Source: a virus. From it: a stretch of 64,000 nucleotides of DNA. The position numbers and the translations under genes are program-made. Positions 8,833 through 18,498 of this stretch are shown in pieces. The stretch is from IMG/VR virus record IMGVR_UViG_3300039210_000318, positions 1-64,000 of that record. One strand, 5' to 3'. Each line of letters starts with the position of its first letter. Position 1 is the stretch's first letter. Below the pieces are notes generated by a model. The model made no database searches. It had not been told where the DNA came from and saw only the letters and a program-made list of their open reading frames with translations.

Positions 8833-9195
8833 ATGACCTACGACAGCAGCTTCGCCGGCGCCGGCTTTGATACCCTGGCCGGCTCGCCCGGCAGCGCCGG
8901 AGCGACCACGAACATACCGCGCACGTTGACGGCCAACGTCAACGTGCGCAAGATGCCCGGCGGCGCCGGGGTCTACATCGACGTGGGCGGTGTCGGAGCC
9001 ACCGAACTGGTGCTGACCTGTTTCTTCACCAATCCCTCTGACTACGCCGCGCTCGAAGCGCAGGTCGGCAATACCGGCACGTTGAGCTACTTCGACGGCG
9101 CCTACTCGGCGGTGCTCTCGGCACTGAAGCGCACCTACCTCGGCCTGGGAGCCTCGCCGCCCTGCGCCGGCGAAGCGACGTTCTACCGCCAATGA
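8833..9195 (+). CDS. small tail-tip protein (possible distal tail component)
   Basis: 120 residues, Gly/Ala/Thr-rich and beta-like (TANVNVRKMPGGAGVYIDVGGVGATELVLTCFF). It lies between the tape measure and the hub gene, where siphophages place the distal tail protein, but it is much smaller than classic Dit proteins. It overlaps the next gene by 4 nt. Assigned by position only. Confidence 0.55.
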   Translation: MTYDSSFAGAGFDTLAGSPGSAGATTNIPRTLTANVNVRKMPGGAGVYIDVGGVGATELVLTCFFTNPSDYAALEAQVGNTGTLSYFDGAYSAVLSALKRTYLGLGASPPCAGEATFYRQ

Positions 9196-11993
9196 GCGTC
9201 ACCTTTCGCACACCCCTGGTCCGTGTCTACGTGGACAATCAGCAAGTCACGCAGGTGCTGTCGTGTACCGTCAACCTCGGCTACGACCTGGCAACGGCGC
9301 AGGCTGAAGTGCTCTGCCCGGTGCTACCGGCGTGGGCGCAACCATGGAGCACGGTCACTATCTCGCTCGGGGCGACCGCGCACGGCCTGGCGACTCGTTT
9401 CTCCGGCTTCCTCGTGGAATTCGACTACTCGCTCTACCCGCGCGCCGTAAAGCTGGTGTGCCGGGGCATGCTCATCCTGGCCGACCGCGACCAGAACAGT
9501 ACCGTTGGCGGCACCGACATGACCCTCGGCGGAGCCGGCCAGACCGACCAGGCTATGGTCACGTCCATGCTCTCCAATGCCGGGCTGGGGGGAGCCTCCC
9601 AGCAGATCGGCGGCACCGGCAAGACGCTGGGCGCCGTCGCGACCGATCAGTTCTATTGGAATGAAGGGGAGAGCGCGCTGGCGTTCATCCAGCGGCTTGA
9701 GCAGATCTGTCTCGGCTACCGCACCTATGAGGGTCCTGGGGGGACGCTCTACCGCAGCCTGATTACGCCGGTACCGACGGCCAGCGCCGCCCTGTCCTTC
9801 ACCGAAGGCGTCGACATAGAGCGCGGCACGCACCAGGACAGCATCCTGGACGTGGCAAACCGCGCCGTGGTGTCCGGCTATGATCCCGGCGACGGCGGCG
9901 GGCCGTTCGGCTGCGTGAGCAGCGCCCCCAGCCCGTGGGTACCAAACGCCGGTTACATCACTTTTCAGGTCAATAGTTCGCTCATTGAGAAGGGTCTCAT
10001 CGCTGACGCCGGCTCCGGCCTGGCCTGCGAGGACGTGGCCGACTGGCAATTGGCGGTGCGGAACCGGCGCACCTACAAGGTGCAATTCACGACCCCCAGG
10101 GATGACCTGCTGGTCCCCGGCATGACCATCGGCGTGTCGAGCGGGCGCCTCAACGCCCAAACCAACTACTGGCTGCAACACGTGGACGTGTCGGTAGACG
10201 AGCAGGGGCAGTTCAGCCAGGTGGTGACCGGTGTCACCGGGTTGGGCGGCGGCGGTCCTATCACCGTGCCACAGAACCCGCTCGTTGACTTTTCCATGAC
10301 GCTGGAGAGCGAGTCCGTGCTCGTCGCCGGGGTGGCTACCGTGCTCTATCTGGTCTCGTGTACGGCCTTGCCCATGCCCACCTCGGCGCCGATTACGACC
10401 TACGCCTGGACGGCTGCCGGCGGCGGGGTACCGGCGAGCGGCAGCAAGACCACGTTTACCGTCGCGTTTACGTCCCTCGCCAGCGCCAGCATCACGCTCC
10501 TCATCACGGACAGCGGCGGCAATACCGGCACTGTCACGAAGGCCCCCCCGGCGGCAACGGCGGCGGTCTACGCCAACCGCAAGCTCTACACCGCCGAGCC
10601 GACCCAGGCAGCGGAATTCACCGGGACGGCATGGGTAACGACAGCCCTGGCCGGCTGCGACGCCGTGGCGAACGCCCCGTGCTGGGCCAGCGGTGGAAAC
10701 TTCCTGGGCAGCGTTGATGACATGGCGACCACCTTCACCTCTACCGCTCCCTCCACCGTAGGCACCATCAATGCCATCTGGGTAGAGACGGACGTGCTGT
10801 CCAGCCGGGTGCTGATCGGTGGCAGTACCGGCAACCTGGCCCTGAGCGCCGATGGCGGGCAAACCTGGCTGGCCGTCGCCGGCCCGGGTGGCGGCGCCAT
10901 CCTGCGCGTCGTGATCAACCGCTTCCTCACGAGCCAGTGGTTCGTCTTGACGGCGAGCGGCCTCTACCGCACCGACAACGCCGGGGGAGGCTGGCTCACC
11001 ACGCAGGCAGCCCAGGCAGGCGAGACCTTCGTGGAATACTCGGCGGGGGCGAACCGGGGGATGATCGGGATGCGCGGCGGGCGCATGCTGATCGACCGGG
11101 ATAGCGGGACCACGCAGACCTTCAGCGGAGCAACCGGGACCACGGGCATCGTGGCGGTGACAGCCGACATCAAGGAGGATCGCTTCTACGCGCTGAACCA
11201 GGCGGGGCAGGGCTACTATCACAGCGCCGCCGGGGGCAACGCCCTGGCGTCTGGTGCGCTCGCGCCGGCCGTCCCGGTTGACCGCGGCCTCTGGCGGGAC
11301 GGCGCCCTACGCGACCTGCTCTACATGGCGTGCGGTACCGGCGGCCTCTACAAAAGCGTGGACGGCTTGCAAAGTGTCGGCGGCTTCTACTTGCTTCGCA
11401 CGGCAGCCGTCAACGCCGTGGGCATCGACGGGCTGTTGTCCAACGGCCCGACCTGCGCCGCTCTGACTGGCAATCAATACCTCCGTTGCGAGGCGGACAC
11501 CTATAGCAGCGAACCGGCCTCGCAGATCGTCGCGTCAACGACCACCATCCTCCAGGCGTTGTGGAACGGGACCAGCAATAATGCCCCGCCTTCCGGCTGG
11601 CAGACGGTGGGCTTCAACGACTCGGCCTGGGTGACTTTCACCGATGCGACGACGGCTTCCGGCGGCGGCGATACCTGGTGGGGGCCGTTCGGCCCCTACC
11701 CCAGGGGCGTCTGGAATGTGGCAAACAGCGGACCAGCGGCGGCGCAGGTCATATTCCGGCAGCACTTTACGATGACCAAGAAGCCAAACTCCGTGTTGCT
11801 CGGCCTGGACGGGCCGGGAGCCGACGTCTACATCAACGGCCTGTTGGTGTTTAGCAACCTCGCTACCAGCGGCTCGTTCACGGTCCCGGCGTCGGTATTC
11901 AAGTGCGGGGCCAACGTCATTGCCGTTTGGTCAGGGAAGGGAGCCGCTGGCTCGCCGTTCCGTTTCGCCTCTTGGCAACTCAGCTTCTCGTAG
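9192..11993 (+). CDS. tail hub / tail-associated protein with propeller-like and C-terminal beta domains
   Basis: 933 residues. Residues 1-360 look like a gp27/late-control-D type hub (RVYVDNQQVTQVLSCTVNLGYDLATAQAEVLCP, later the pattern YKVQFTTPRDDLLVPGMTIGV). Residues about 365-460 resemble an Ig-like domain. Residues about 480-770 carry repeated S-x-D-G-G/Q-x-W patterns (LSADGGQTWLAV, YRTDNAGGGWL, YKSVDGLQS) like BNR/sialidase-type beta propellers. The C-terminus (GWQTVGFNDSAWV to LLGLDGPGADVYINGLLV) resembles a galactose-binding jelly roll. Probably binds host surface glycans at the tail tip. Confidence 0.7.
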   Translation: MSVTFRTPLVRVYVDNQQVTQVLSCTVNLGYDLATAQAEVLCPVLPAWAQPWSTVTISLGATAHGLATRFSGFLVEFDYSLYPRAVKLVCRGMLILADRDQNSTVGGTDMTLGGAGQTDQAMVTSMLSNAGLGGASQQIGGTGKTLGAVATDQFYWNEGESALAFIQRLEQICLGYRTYEGPGGTLYRSLITPVPTASAALSFTEGVDIERGTHQDSILDVANRAVVSGYDPGDGGGPFGCVSSAPSPWVPNAGYITFQVNSSLIEKGLIADAGSGLACEDVADWQLAVRNRRTYKVQFTTPRDDLLVPGMTIGVSSGRLNAQTNYWLQHVDVSVDEQGQFSQVVTGVTGLGGGGPITVPQNPLVDFSMTLESESVLVAGVATVLYLVSCTALPMPTSAPITTYAWTAAGGGVPASGSKTTFTVAFTSLASASITLLITDSGGNTGTVTKAPPAATAAVYANRKLYTAEPTQAAEFTGTAWVTTALAGCDAVANAPCWASGGNFLGSVDDMATTFTSTAPSTVGTINAIWVETDVLSSRVLIGGSTGNLALSADGGQTWLAVAGPGGGAILRVVINRFLTSQWFVLTASGLYRTDNAGGGWLTTQAAQAGETFVEYSAGANRGMIGMRGGRMLIDRDSGTTQTFSGATGTTGIVAVTADIKEDRFYALNQAGQGYYHSAAGGNALASGALAPAVPVDRGLWRDGALRDLLYMACGTGGLYKSVDGLQSVGGFYLLRTAAVNAVGIDGLLSNGPTCAALTGNQYLRCEADTYSSEPASQIVASTTTILQALWNGTSNNAPPSGWQTVGFNDSAWVTFTDATTASGGGDTWWGPFGPYPRGVWNVANSGPAAAQVIFRQHFTMTKKPNSVLLGLDGPGADVYINGLLVFSNLATSGSFTVPASVFKCGANVIAVWSGKGAAGSPFRFASWQLSFS

Positions 11994-11997
11994 GGGC

Positions 11998-14538
11998 ATG
12001 GACATGGAACCGCAGCAGTCTCAACTCAGTGGAAGCACGCTCACGCCTTCCGGTGGCGGCGGCGGTGGAGCGCCGGCCAGCGCGGCCTCGGCGTTAGGGG
12101 TAATGTGGCGCTCGCTCTATGCCCGCGTGCAGGAGATGATCGACGCCAGCATCCAGGCATACTTCGGCAATAGCTTCCGGGGGGGCAAATTCCAGGCGAG
12201 CGCCCTCACCGGCACGCTGCCTCCTAGTGTGGGTTTCAAGAACCCGATGACGACGTCAGGCGACCTTATCACGGGAGGGACGGCAGGCGTACCGGCGCGC
12301 CTGGGGATTGGCGCCAACACGCAGGTGCTCACGAGTAACGGCACAGCCGCGGCGTGGGCAACCCCGACGCCGCCAGGTATGACCAATCCCATGACCCAGC
12401 CAGGCGACCTGATCGCCGGGGGCACGGCCGGCGCGCCGGGACGGCTGGCGAGCACGGCGATGGGGCGGGAGTTGGGCCTGGTTAGCGGCGCGCCGTACCT
12501 CGGCGCCCCCGCCGCGCCAACCGTCAACACGGCGACCACCGGGGGGACGGTGGGGGCCTTTTCCGGCTACGCCACTGTCACCTACGTCAACGCACAGGGC
12601 GAGACCACGGCATCAGCGAACACCTTGATTAGCCTCTCCGGCTCCACTAACGTCATCACCATCGTCTCTCCCTCTGCCTCTGGCACCGGGAGTCAGGCGG
12701 CGACGGCTTACTACGTCTACATGACCAAAGGCGACGGCAGCGGCTTCCCCTGGTTCCTGCAGCAGGCGGCGGGTAGCCCAACCCCGCTCGGTACCAACTA
12801 CGTGATGAGCGCCCAGCCGAACCAGACCGGCGCGGCGCAACCGGCATCCAATACGGCCGGCTCAGCCATCCCGGCATGGATCGTGCCGCCGACGAGCGGG
12901 CTAGTCGACCCCATGACCACGCGCGGCGACCTGATTGCCCGGTTGGCCGGGGGGACGGGCAGGTTGGCGCTCGGGGCGAGCGGCTACGTCCTGACCAGCA
13001 ACGGCACGGATGCGGTGTGGGCAGCGGCCACCGGCGGCTTCACTAATCCTATGACCACGCTGGGAGACACGATCATCGGCGGCGCGGCCGGCGCAGCCAC
13101 GCGGCTGCCGATCGGCACCACTGGACAGGTGTTGTCGGTGGTGTCCGGTAGCCCGGCCTGGGCGGCGGCCAGCGGTGGGGGAGGTAGCACGTCGGTAGTC
13201 CCGGCAACCTACTCCGTCATCTTGACCGCAGGGGCAGCGGTGACAGATAGCTCGACGGCTTACGACATGCCCGGCTTGTCTATTGCCAACGTGCCGGTCG
13301 GCACCTACCACTTCTCGCTGTCCATTCTGGCCGGGACAAAGAGCGGCGGGTATGGCGTCAATATCACTGATGGGTCCAATACGAACCTCTGGCCCACGGC
13401 GACCGCGGAGCGCTTCGAGACCTTCACCGACAGTGACGGCTTCGTACAAATGGTGCAGTCCGGCATCTTCACAACGACGGCGGCGGGCACGGTGAAGGTG
13501 CGGGCGGCTGCGTCTGCTGCCGTTGGCAACTACACGGTCTATGACCGCCAACTCACGCTGTTGAACCTGTCTGCTGGCGGCGGGGGCACCGGGGGCATGG
13601 TCCCCCTCCAGGAGATTGTGCTGACCGCGGCTCAGGCGACCATCGCCTTTAGCAGCATCCCGGCGACCTACCGCAACCTCCGAGTGACCTGGCAGGCCCG
13701 CACTACATCAACCTCTAACGGGGACGATGACCTGCGCTTGACAGTCAACGGGGACACCGCAGCGCACTACCTTGATATCTACGACGCCGGGAACGGCTCG
13801 TCGGCGCTGTCCGGCTCGGCTGGACCGGTGGCCTTTTCCCGCGTGGGCCATGTGGCGGGCGGCAGCAGCACCGCGGGATACCCCGGCAACGGCTCGTTGC
13901 TCATCCCGAACTACACCTCAACTGTCTTTGACAAGACGTGGGAGGCGCACTCCTACGGTGCGCCCGGTCTGTACTGGCTGGATTTCGGCGGGCTGTGGCA
14001 GAGCACCGTGGCGATTAACGCCCTCACGTTTGCTCTCTCTGCCGGCAACTTCGCCATCGGGACGGTCTTCACGCTATGGGCAGATGCGAGCACGCCCAGT
14101 AGCGGTACCGGCAGCGTCAACAAGGTGCAGTTGGACTATCAGGCCAGCGTCAACAGCACGGTTTCAAGCCTGGTGGCGAATACCTGGACGACCATCTTTC
14201 CCGTCCAGTCGTTCAATGTAGACCTGGCTGGCAGCATCATCGAGGTAGATGTGGGTGGGTTCATCCAGATCGGGAATAACGCCACCTCCACGACTATGTT
14301 TGCTCGCTTGATTGTGGACAGCACCACCTATTCGACGCTCTCTGGCACCTATATCGGCGGCTCGACATGGGGCAACGCGCTCTCCGGTGCGAGCACGAAG
14401 ATATTGACCGGGTTGTCGGTAGGGTCACACACGATCAACGTGCAATTCTTTACCGACCAGAACACCTCCGTTATCGCTGATGTAAGCAGCGGCGTCTATC
14501 GGAGTTTTGCCATCCGGGTCCTGGAGCGAAAGCAGTAG
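11998..14538 (+). CDS. tail fibre protein
   Basis: 846 residues using the ATG at 11998, just after the hub stop; an upstream in-frame ATG at 11920 would overlap the hub gene and encode an atypical Arg-rich leader. The body has four or more copies of NPMTTxGDLIxGGTAGxPxRL-x-xGxxxQVLTSNGTxAxWA, the repeat seen in collagen-free trimeric phage fibres. The C-terminal 300 residues form two jelly-roll-like blocks (near YRNLRVTWQARTTS and VSSLVANTWTTIFPVQS), likely receptor-binding heads. Confidence 0.8.
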   Translation: MDMEPQQSQLSGSTLTPSGGGGGGAPASAASALGVMWRSLYARVQEMIDASIQAYFGNSFRGGKFQASALTGTLPPSVGFKNPMTTSGDLITGGTAGVPARLGIGANTQVLTSNGTAAAWATPTPPGMTNPMTQPGDLIAGGTAGAPGRLASTAMGRELGLVSGAPYLGAPAAPTVNTATTGGTVGAFSGYATVTYVNAQGETTASANTLISLSGSTNVITIVSPSASGTGSQAATAYYVYMTKGDGSGFPWFLQQAAGSPTPLGTNYVMSAQPNQTGAAQPASNTAGSAIPAWIVPPTSGLVDPMTTRGDLIARLAGGTGRLALGASGYVLTSNGTDAVWAAATGGFTNPMTTLGDTIIGGAAGAATRLPIGTTGQVLSVVSGSPAWAAASGGGGSTSVVPATYSVILTAGAAVTDSSTAYDMPGLSIANVPVGTYHFSLSILAGTKSGGYGVNITDGSNTNLWPTATAERFETFTDSDGFVQMVQSGIFTTTAAGTVKVRAAASAAVGNYTVYDRQLTLLNLSAGGGGTGGMVPLQEIVLTAAQATIAFSSIPATYRNLRVTWQARTTSTSNGDDDLRLTVNGDTAAHYLDIYDAGNGSSALSGSAGPVAFSRVGHVAGGSSTAGYPGNGSLLIPNYTSTVFDKTWEAHSYGAPGLYWLDFGGLWQSTVAINALTFALSAGNFAIGTVFTLWADASTPSSGTGSVNKVQLDYQASVNSTVSSLVANTWTTIFPVQSFNVDLAGSIIEVDVGGFIQIGNNATSTTMFARLIVDSTTYSTLSGTYIGGSTWGNALSGASTKILTGLSVGSHTINVQFFTDQNTSVIADVSSGVYRSFAIRVLERKQ

Positions 14539-14616
14539 CGCGCCCGTCCGCTGACATCTCCGGCAGCGGCGCCCTCCTCCGCTCGTAGGGTGAATGACAA
14601 CGAAGGAGGAACGTTT

Positions 14617-14907
14617 ATGACACCCATGCGCTACCCGGAAGACTACGATCTAGAGCCGTCGGACCGTCCGACAACCGACGTGCCGTTGACCCTCATGGAG
14701 GTCATGTGCCTGCAAGACATGACCCGGAACAGTCAGACCTATGACGGCTGGTACGTCGGCGGTCCGCTGAACGACAAGCTGGCCGAGGCCAAGCGGTCGC
14801 TGCAGTACCAACACCACCTACAGCGCCGTCCCGCGCTCGCCGCGGAATTGGCGTCCATCCTGAGCGGCGCGTTCGCCGTCGCGGAGGCGTCTCCTCCCGG
14901 CGACTAG
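14617..14907 (+). CDS. hypothetical protein after the fibre gene
   Basis: 96 residues. The ATG at 14617 has an ideal AAGGAGG site 8 nt upstream, so it is preferred over an ATG 27 nt earlier. Tyr/Asp-rich N-terminus, then an amphipathic helix. No family recognised. It lies between the fibre and a membrane coiled-coil protein, possibly a fibre chaperone or lysis-associated protein. Confidence 0.65.
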   Translation: MTPMRYPEDYDLEPSDRPTTDVPLTLMEVMCLQDMTRNSQTYDGWYVGGPLNDKLAEAKRSLQYQHHLQRRPALAAELASILSGAFAVAEASPPGD

Positions 14908-14945
14908 TGGCGCGCCGCTCCCCTACGCTGGAGACCCCCCTTGCC

Positions 14946-15425
14946 ATGCCCCCTCTCACCGACTTCAACTTCGCGTTTTCCGGCGTGGCCGGCGTCGCCA
15001 TTGGGGGGGCACTCGCCTTCCTGAACGGACGCGCAACCCGGCGAGCCGACTCCATCGAAGCCATCGTCAAAGAGCGCACCGCCGCCGTCCATAGCGATGC
15101 CCAGGACGCCGCGGAAGTAGCCACCGCCGCCATTACGTCCGCCGATGCGAAAGCGGCCAGGCTGGATAAGGCGTACTGGACGCTCGTAGAGGAAATCCAG
15201 GGGGAGCAGGTCCGGCTACGCGGCGAATTGCTCGCCGTGCGCGCCGAGATCGCCGCGCTGCGCGCCAGCGAAGGCAGCCTCCTTGAACAGAACGCCGCGC
15301 TGCGCAGCGAAAACAACGCCTTGCGGGCCCGGGTGCTCGAGCTGGAGCGCCAGATGAACCTGCGCTCCGATTCCACGACGTCGACCACTACCACAACCGC
15401 GACCGCTACGACGGTCGTGTCCTAA
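14946..15425 (+). CDS. membrane-anchored coiled-coil protein
   Basis: 159 residues from the ATG at 14946 (a GTG at 14907 would overlap the previous stop). One N-terminal transmembrane segment (FAFSGVAGVAIGGALAFLNG), then a long heptad-rich coiled coil to about residue 135 (EEIQGEQVRLRGELLAVRAEIAALRAS), and a Thr/Ser/Val tail. Adjacent to lysins, so a spanin-like or holin-accessory function is possible but not shown. Confidence 0.7.
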   Translation: MPPLTDFNFAFSGVAGVAIGGALAFLNGRATRRADSIEAIVKERTAAVHSDAQDAAEVATAAITSADAKAARLDKAYWTLVEEIQGEQVRLRGELLAVRAEIAALRASEGSLLEQNAALRSENNALRARVLELERQMNLRSDSTTSTTTTTATATTVVS

Positions 15426-15442
15426 GAGCGAAAGGACCCGCT

Positions 15443-15649
15443 ATGCCTGACCCGTTGCGCGGTACCTGCGATACCTGCAGGGAGCCGGACCTGGCCGTGT
15501 GGCTCCTCGTGAGTCCCATGGGTAAAACCTACCGGCGCTGCGAGGGGTGCCTCCCCCCGGTGGCCCTGAATATCGTCTCGCGTTCGGCGGCGAGCCTGGC
15601 GGCGAGCCGGGGCTTGCGTTTGCTCCGTGGCGGCCGTGCCGCAGCCTAG
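15443..15649 (+). CDS. small CxxC zinc-ribbon-like protein
   Basis: 68 residues. Two pairs of cysteines, CDTC near residue 9 and CEGC near residue 33, could bind one zinc ion. Strong GAAAGGA site. The end overlaps the lysin gene by 23 nt. No family recognised. Confidence 0.65.
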   Translation: MPDPLRGTCDTCREPDLAVWLLVSPMGKTYRRCEGCLPPVALNIVSRSAASLAASRGLRLLRGGRAAA

Positions 15650-16892
15650 CACCCGCTACCTGCTGAACATCCAGCCAGAAACGCTCGTGTCCGGAGACCC
15701 GGCATTGCTGGCGGCAGCGGTAGACGGCGCCGTCTGGATCGTCCAGCCCTGGACGGAGCAGACGGCGCGTACCCTGCGCGACCGCTGGCCGGGCACGCAT
15801 CTGGTGCGTCCGTACCCGGCGCCGTGGGACGGCTTCGATTGCTCGGGCTGGGACGGCATCATCCTGGGCAACGAGCCGAACCTCCCCCCCGCCGACGAGG
15901 CCGACTCCTGGGGCGCCGACCCCGCCGGCTACGTCACCGCCAGGCTGGCCGTCCTGGCCAGCCTGCGGCGCGCCACCCCCGGCGCGCGCTTCCTCCCCCC
16001 GGCTGTCGCGCCGGTAGGGCGTTGGGAGGATGCCCTGGCCCTGCTCGCGCCGCTGGTACGGGCGTGCGGCGTCGGGAACGTCCATCGTTACCACGGCCAG
16101 GACGGCCTGCCGACCGCCCGCACGGTGCTCCCCGGCATCGCTGAGTGGTGGGTAACAGAGCAAAACTGGCCGGGTGGGGACTGGCTCTGGCAAACGGGAG
16201 ATGCCGCGGGCATCGCCGGTTTCGCCGCACGTTGGAGCGGCCATGCCGCTGCCGGGCTGGACGCTCTCGCCCAGCCATCAGTACTCGCCCGCTTCGCGGC
16301 GGTGCGCCAGGAAAGGGATACTCCCGTGTTGCACGTGCCTACTGCTTTTGATACCCAGATTGGCCCGGATGGTTCCGGACACGACCGCTGCGCCGAAGCC
16401 TGCATGGCGTCCACTTTGCTCGATCCGGGGGGCTGGCAGAGCGACCCCTACCAACTGCTGCTGGCCGTCACGGACAAGAGCAACACGCTGCGGGCTGCTG
16501 CCGGCGACGCCTCGCGCGTCGAGACCAGCGGCACGACCAGCGCGCAATTGATCTCCCTGGCCCAGAGCTACGGCTTCCAGGCGCAGACATGGACGGACTG
16601 GCAGGAAGGCGTGGACGCCCTCGCCGCCGGTAAGGTGGTGCTCTGCCTCAATATGAACGCGCTGCTGCGCCCGACCAACTACCCGGCGACGGCGGGCTGG
16701 TTTGCCGAGCATTGGGTGCGCCTGCGCCAGGTTGTGGACGGCGACTATTGCTTGCTGTTTGACCCGCTAACCTACGTGCCGCAAGCGGACGGCACCGTGT
16801 ATCAGGGTCCGACCATCCAGACCATTGCCAGCCTCCAGGCGGCAATCCAGGCCACTCCGAACGCGGAGGCCGGCATCCTGGTTTGGAGGTAG
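15627..16892 (+). CDS. two-domain endolysin candidate: glycosidase-like plus C39-like peptidase
   Basis: 421 residues from a GTG. Residues about 10-215 resemble a TIM-barrel glycosidase: the GNEPN motif (acid/base Glu after Asn) and WWVTEQNW (candidate nucleophile Glu) are placed as in clan A hydrolases. Residues about 230-421 resemble a papain-like C39 peptidase: Cys in DRCAEACMAS, His in AEHWVRLRQV and Asp in LLFDPLT. The combination would cut both glycan and peptide parts of the wall. First of three consecutive wall-type enzymes. Confidence 0.65.
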   Translation: MAAVPQPSTRYLLNIQPETLVSGDPALLAAAVDGAVWIVQPWTEQTARTLRDRWPGTHLVRPYPAPWDGFDCSGWDGIILGNEPNLPPADEADSWGADPAGYVTARLAVLASLRRATPGARFLPPAVAPVGRWEDALALLAPLVRACGVGNVHRYHGQDGLPTARTVLPGIAEWWVTEQNWPGGDWLWQTGDAAGIAGFAARWSGHAAAGLDALAQPSVLARFAAVRQERDTPVLHVPTAFDTQIGPDGSGHDRCAEACMASTLLDPGGWQSDPYQLLLAVTDKSNTLRAAAGDASRVETSGTTSAQLISLAQSYGFQAQTWTDWQEGVDALAAGKVVLCLNMNALLRPTNYPATAGWFAEHWVRLRQVVDGDYCLLFDPLTYVPQADGTVYQGPTIQTIASLQAAIQATPNAEAGILVWR

Positions 16893-16895
16893 CCC

Positions 16896-17348
16896 ATGGT
16901 GGCCTGCCTCCCGACCCCACCACGCAGCCGCCTCCTGTGGCTGCTCTGCCTCCTGGCGGTGCTCTGGACGCTCTGGCGCGTTGCGCCGGCGCATGCCGCC
17001 GGCCAGACCAGCGCCGCTCCTAACCCGTTTCCCTGGGGCCAATGCACCTGGTGGGCTGCCCAGGAACGCCCCGACCTGATTGGCGCGGTCTGGGGAGACG
17101 CCGAGGCATGGGCATGGGAGGCCGGCGCCGCCGGGCGGCGCGTGGATACCTCCCCGGCGCCGGGGGCCATCCTGGTGCTACCGGCGTGGTCCTTCGGCGC
17201 CTGGGGCGCCGGGCACGTCGCCTACGTGGTCGCCGTTGGCCGGCTCGGCTGGGTGCTCGTCTCCGAGATGGACTGGCAACCCTGGGGGCCAGGCGTCAAC
17301 GACTACCGCTGGGTCTGGACCGGCTGGGGCGTGTCCTACATCCATTAG
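16896..17348 (+). CDS. secreted CHAP-domain amidase/endopeptidase
   Basis: 150 residues. An N-terminal hydrophobic segment (RLLWLLCLLAVLWTLWRVAPAHA, ending in an AxA-like cleavage site) is followed by a CHAP domain: FPWGQCTWWA with the catalytic Cys, WGDAEAWA, PAPGAILVL and GHVAYVVAV with the catalytic His, then VSEMDW and a W-rich end. The presence of a signal segment suggests export without a holin pore. It lies 3 nt after the previous stop. Confidence 0.85.
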   Translation: MVACLPTPPRSRLLWLLCLLAVLWTLWRVAPAHAAGQTSAAPNPFPWGQCTWWAAQERPDLIGAVWGDAEAWAWEAGAAGRRVDTSPAPGAILVLPAWSFGAWGAGHVAYVVAVGRLGWVLVSEMDWQPWGPGVNDYRWVWTGWGVSYIH

Positions 17349-17349
17349 C

Positions 17350-18162
17350 ATGTGCCCGCCCGGCACAGAAAGTACTAACGTGATCGCCCTCGTGCTCGTG
17401 CCGTCCAGCGGCAACCTCGTCGGCACGCTGATCGCCGCCGGGGGGCGAGATCCCATCGTGCATATCGCCATCGACATGGGCGACGGCACGGTGATCGAGG
17501 AGCGTGGGAACGGCCTCACCAGGTCGCCGGCTACCGTCTACGACTCCTCCTTCCGGCGCTGGGCCTTGTCGCTCACGCCGGAGCAGGAGCAGGAGATGCA
17601 CTCCTACCTGGTGGCTCGGCTGGTGTTGGACGCTGTTGATCGACAGTCGCCCGGGCCGCAGGCGTTGCGCTACGACTACCTCCAGGTGGTCCTGGACGGG
17701 TGGAACCTGCTCACCGGGCAGGAGCGGTGTAGCCCGTTGAAAGGACGAGCCGATTGCAGCGGCATAGCGGCAGAGGCGTGCGCGGCGGTGGGCTACTGGC
17801 CCATGCCGTTCCCGTTGCGTCTGGCGGCGGCGGTGCGTCCCGACCAGTGGCACGACATTGTGGACGGCCGGCCGCTGCGCGGTGGCCGGCTGCCTGATAT
17901 GAGCGGAGTAGTGATGCTGATACCCAGACCGTACCTGTTGCTGGCCGAGAGTGTCGGCGTGGGCGTGCTCGCTGCCGGCGGGGATGCCGTGCAGACTCAT
18001 CTGCTGAACGCGACCAGCGTGCCGACCCTTCAGACGGTGGGCGGCTGGTTCGTGGCCGGCGCGCTGTCCTGGGCGGTGGCAAACCTGCGCTCCACCTATG
18101 CCACGCTGCTGGCCGGGGGCACGAAAACGGCGGGGGCCAGCCCCGTACCAACCCCCCGGTAG
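17350..18162 (+). CDS. NlpC/P60-superfamily (YiiX-like) membrane protein
   Basis: 270 residues from the ATG at 17350; a GTG ten codons later is an alternative. VHIAIDMGDGTVIEERG (His motif near the N-terminus) and KGRADCSGIAAEACAAVGY (Cys motif near residue 135) occur in the permuted order of YiiX/LRAT-like members of this superfamily. A C-terminal hydrophobic stretch (VGGWFVAGALSWAVANL) may anchor it. Third wall-type enzyme in a row; substrate unknown. Confidence 0.6.
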   Translation: MCPPGTESTNVIALVLVPSSGNLVGTLIAAGGRDPIVHIAIDMGDGTVIEERGNGLTRSPATVYDSSFRRWALSLTPEQEQEMHSYLVARLVLDAVDRQSPGPQALRYDYLQVVLDGWNLLTGQERCSPLKGRADCSGIAAEACAAVGYWPMPFPLRLAAAVRPDQWHDIVDGRPLRGGRLPDMSGVVMLIPRPYLLLAESVGVGVLAAGGDAVQTHLLNATSVPTLQTVGGWFVAGALSWAVANLRSTYATLLAGGTKTAGASPVPTPR

Positions 18163-18201
18163 GACGGAGCCGGCTCCCCGCCGGCCTCGGTAAAGCGCTG
18201 T

Positions 18202-18223
18202 GCCCCGCTTGTCAGACGGGGGC
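18202..18223. terminator. hairpin between convergent gene blocks
   Basis: GCCCCG and CGGGGGC pair around a 9-nt loop between the rightward lysis genes and the leftward gene at 18241. The position suits a bidirectional terminator. Confidence 0.45.
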
Positions 18224-18240
18224 CAGGCGCAAGGCCACGC

Positions 18241-18498
18241 TTAGCTGGTGTTCCCTGCCAGCATGGCCTTGGTCTTGACGGCGCGCGTCTGCTGCACTGC
18301 CATTTGCAGTTGCGAGCAGAGGGTGCCGAGGCTCTCCATCTGGGTCATTAGGGGACCCGACTGGAATGCTTCGAAGTCGGGGTGCGTCCGAATGCCGGGA
18401 TCGTTGAGGACGCCAGTTAGCTGGTTCATCCCCGTATCGATCTGCCGGATTGTCCGCTCGACATCTTGCTGCCAGTAGGGACCTAGAGCTTGCGCCAC
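18241..18498 (-). CDS. small helical protein (hypothetical)
   Basis: 85 residues from a GTG at 18498 with GGAAGGAGG immediately upstream on the minus strand, much better supported than the longer frame that extends through an upstream promoter-like palindrome. Sequence is helical (QDVERTIRQIDTGMNQLTGVL, QLQMAVQQTRAVKTKAMLAG). No family recognised. It is the last gene of the leftward block. Confidence 0.65.
   Translation of the reverse strand: MAQALGPYWQQDVERTIRQIDTGMNQLTGVLNDPGIRTHPDFEAFQSGPLMTQMESLGTLCSQLQMAVQQTRAVKTKAMLAGNTS

Noticed and set aside
9324-11222. 632-codon minus-strand frame
   Set aside because: Antisense of the hub gene; no ribosome site and no recognisable motif.
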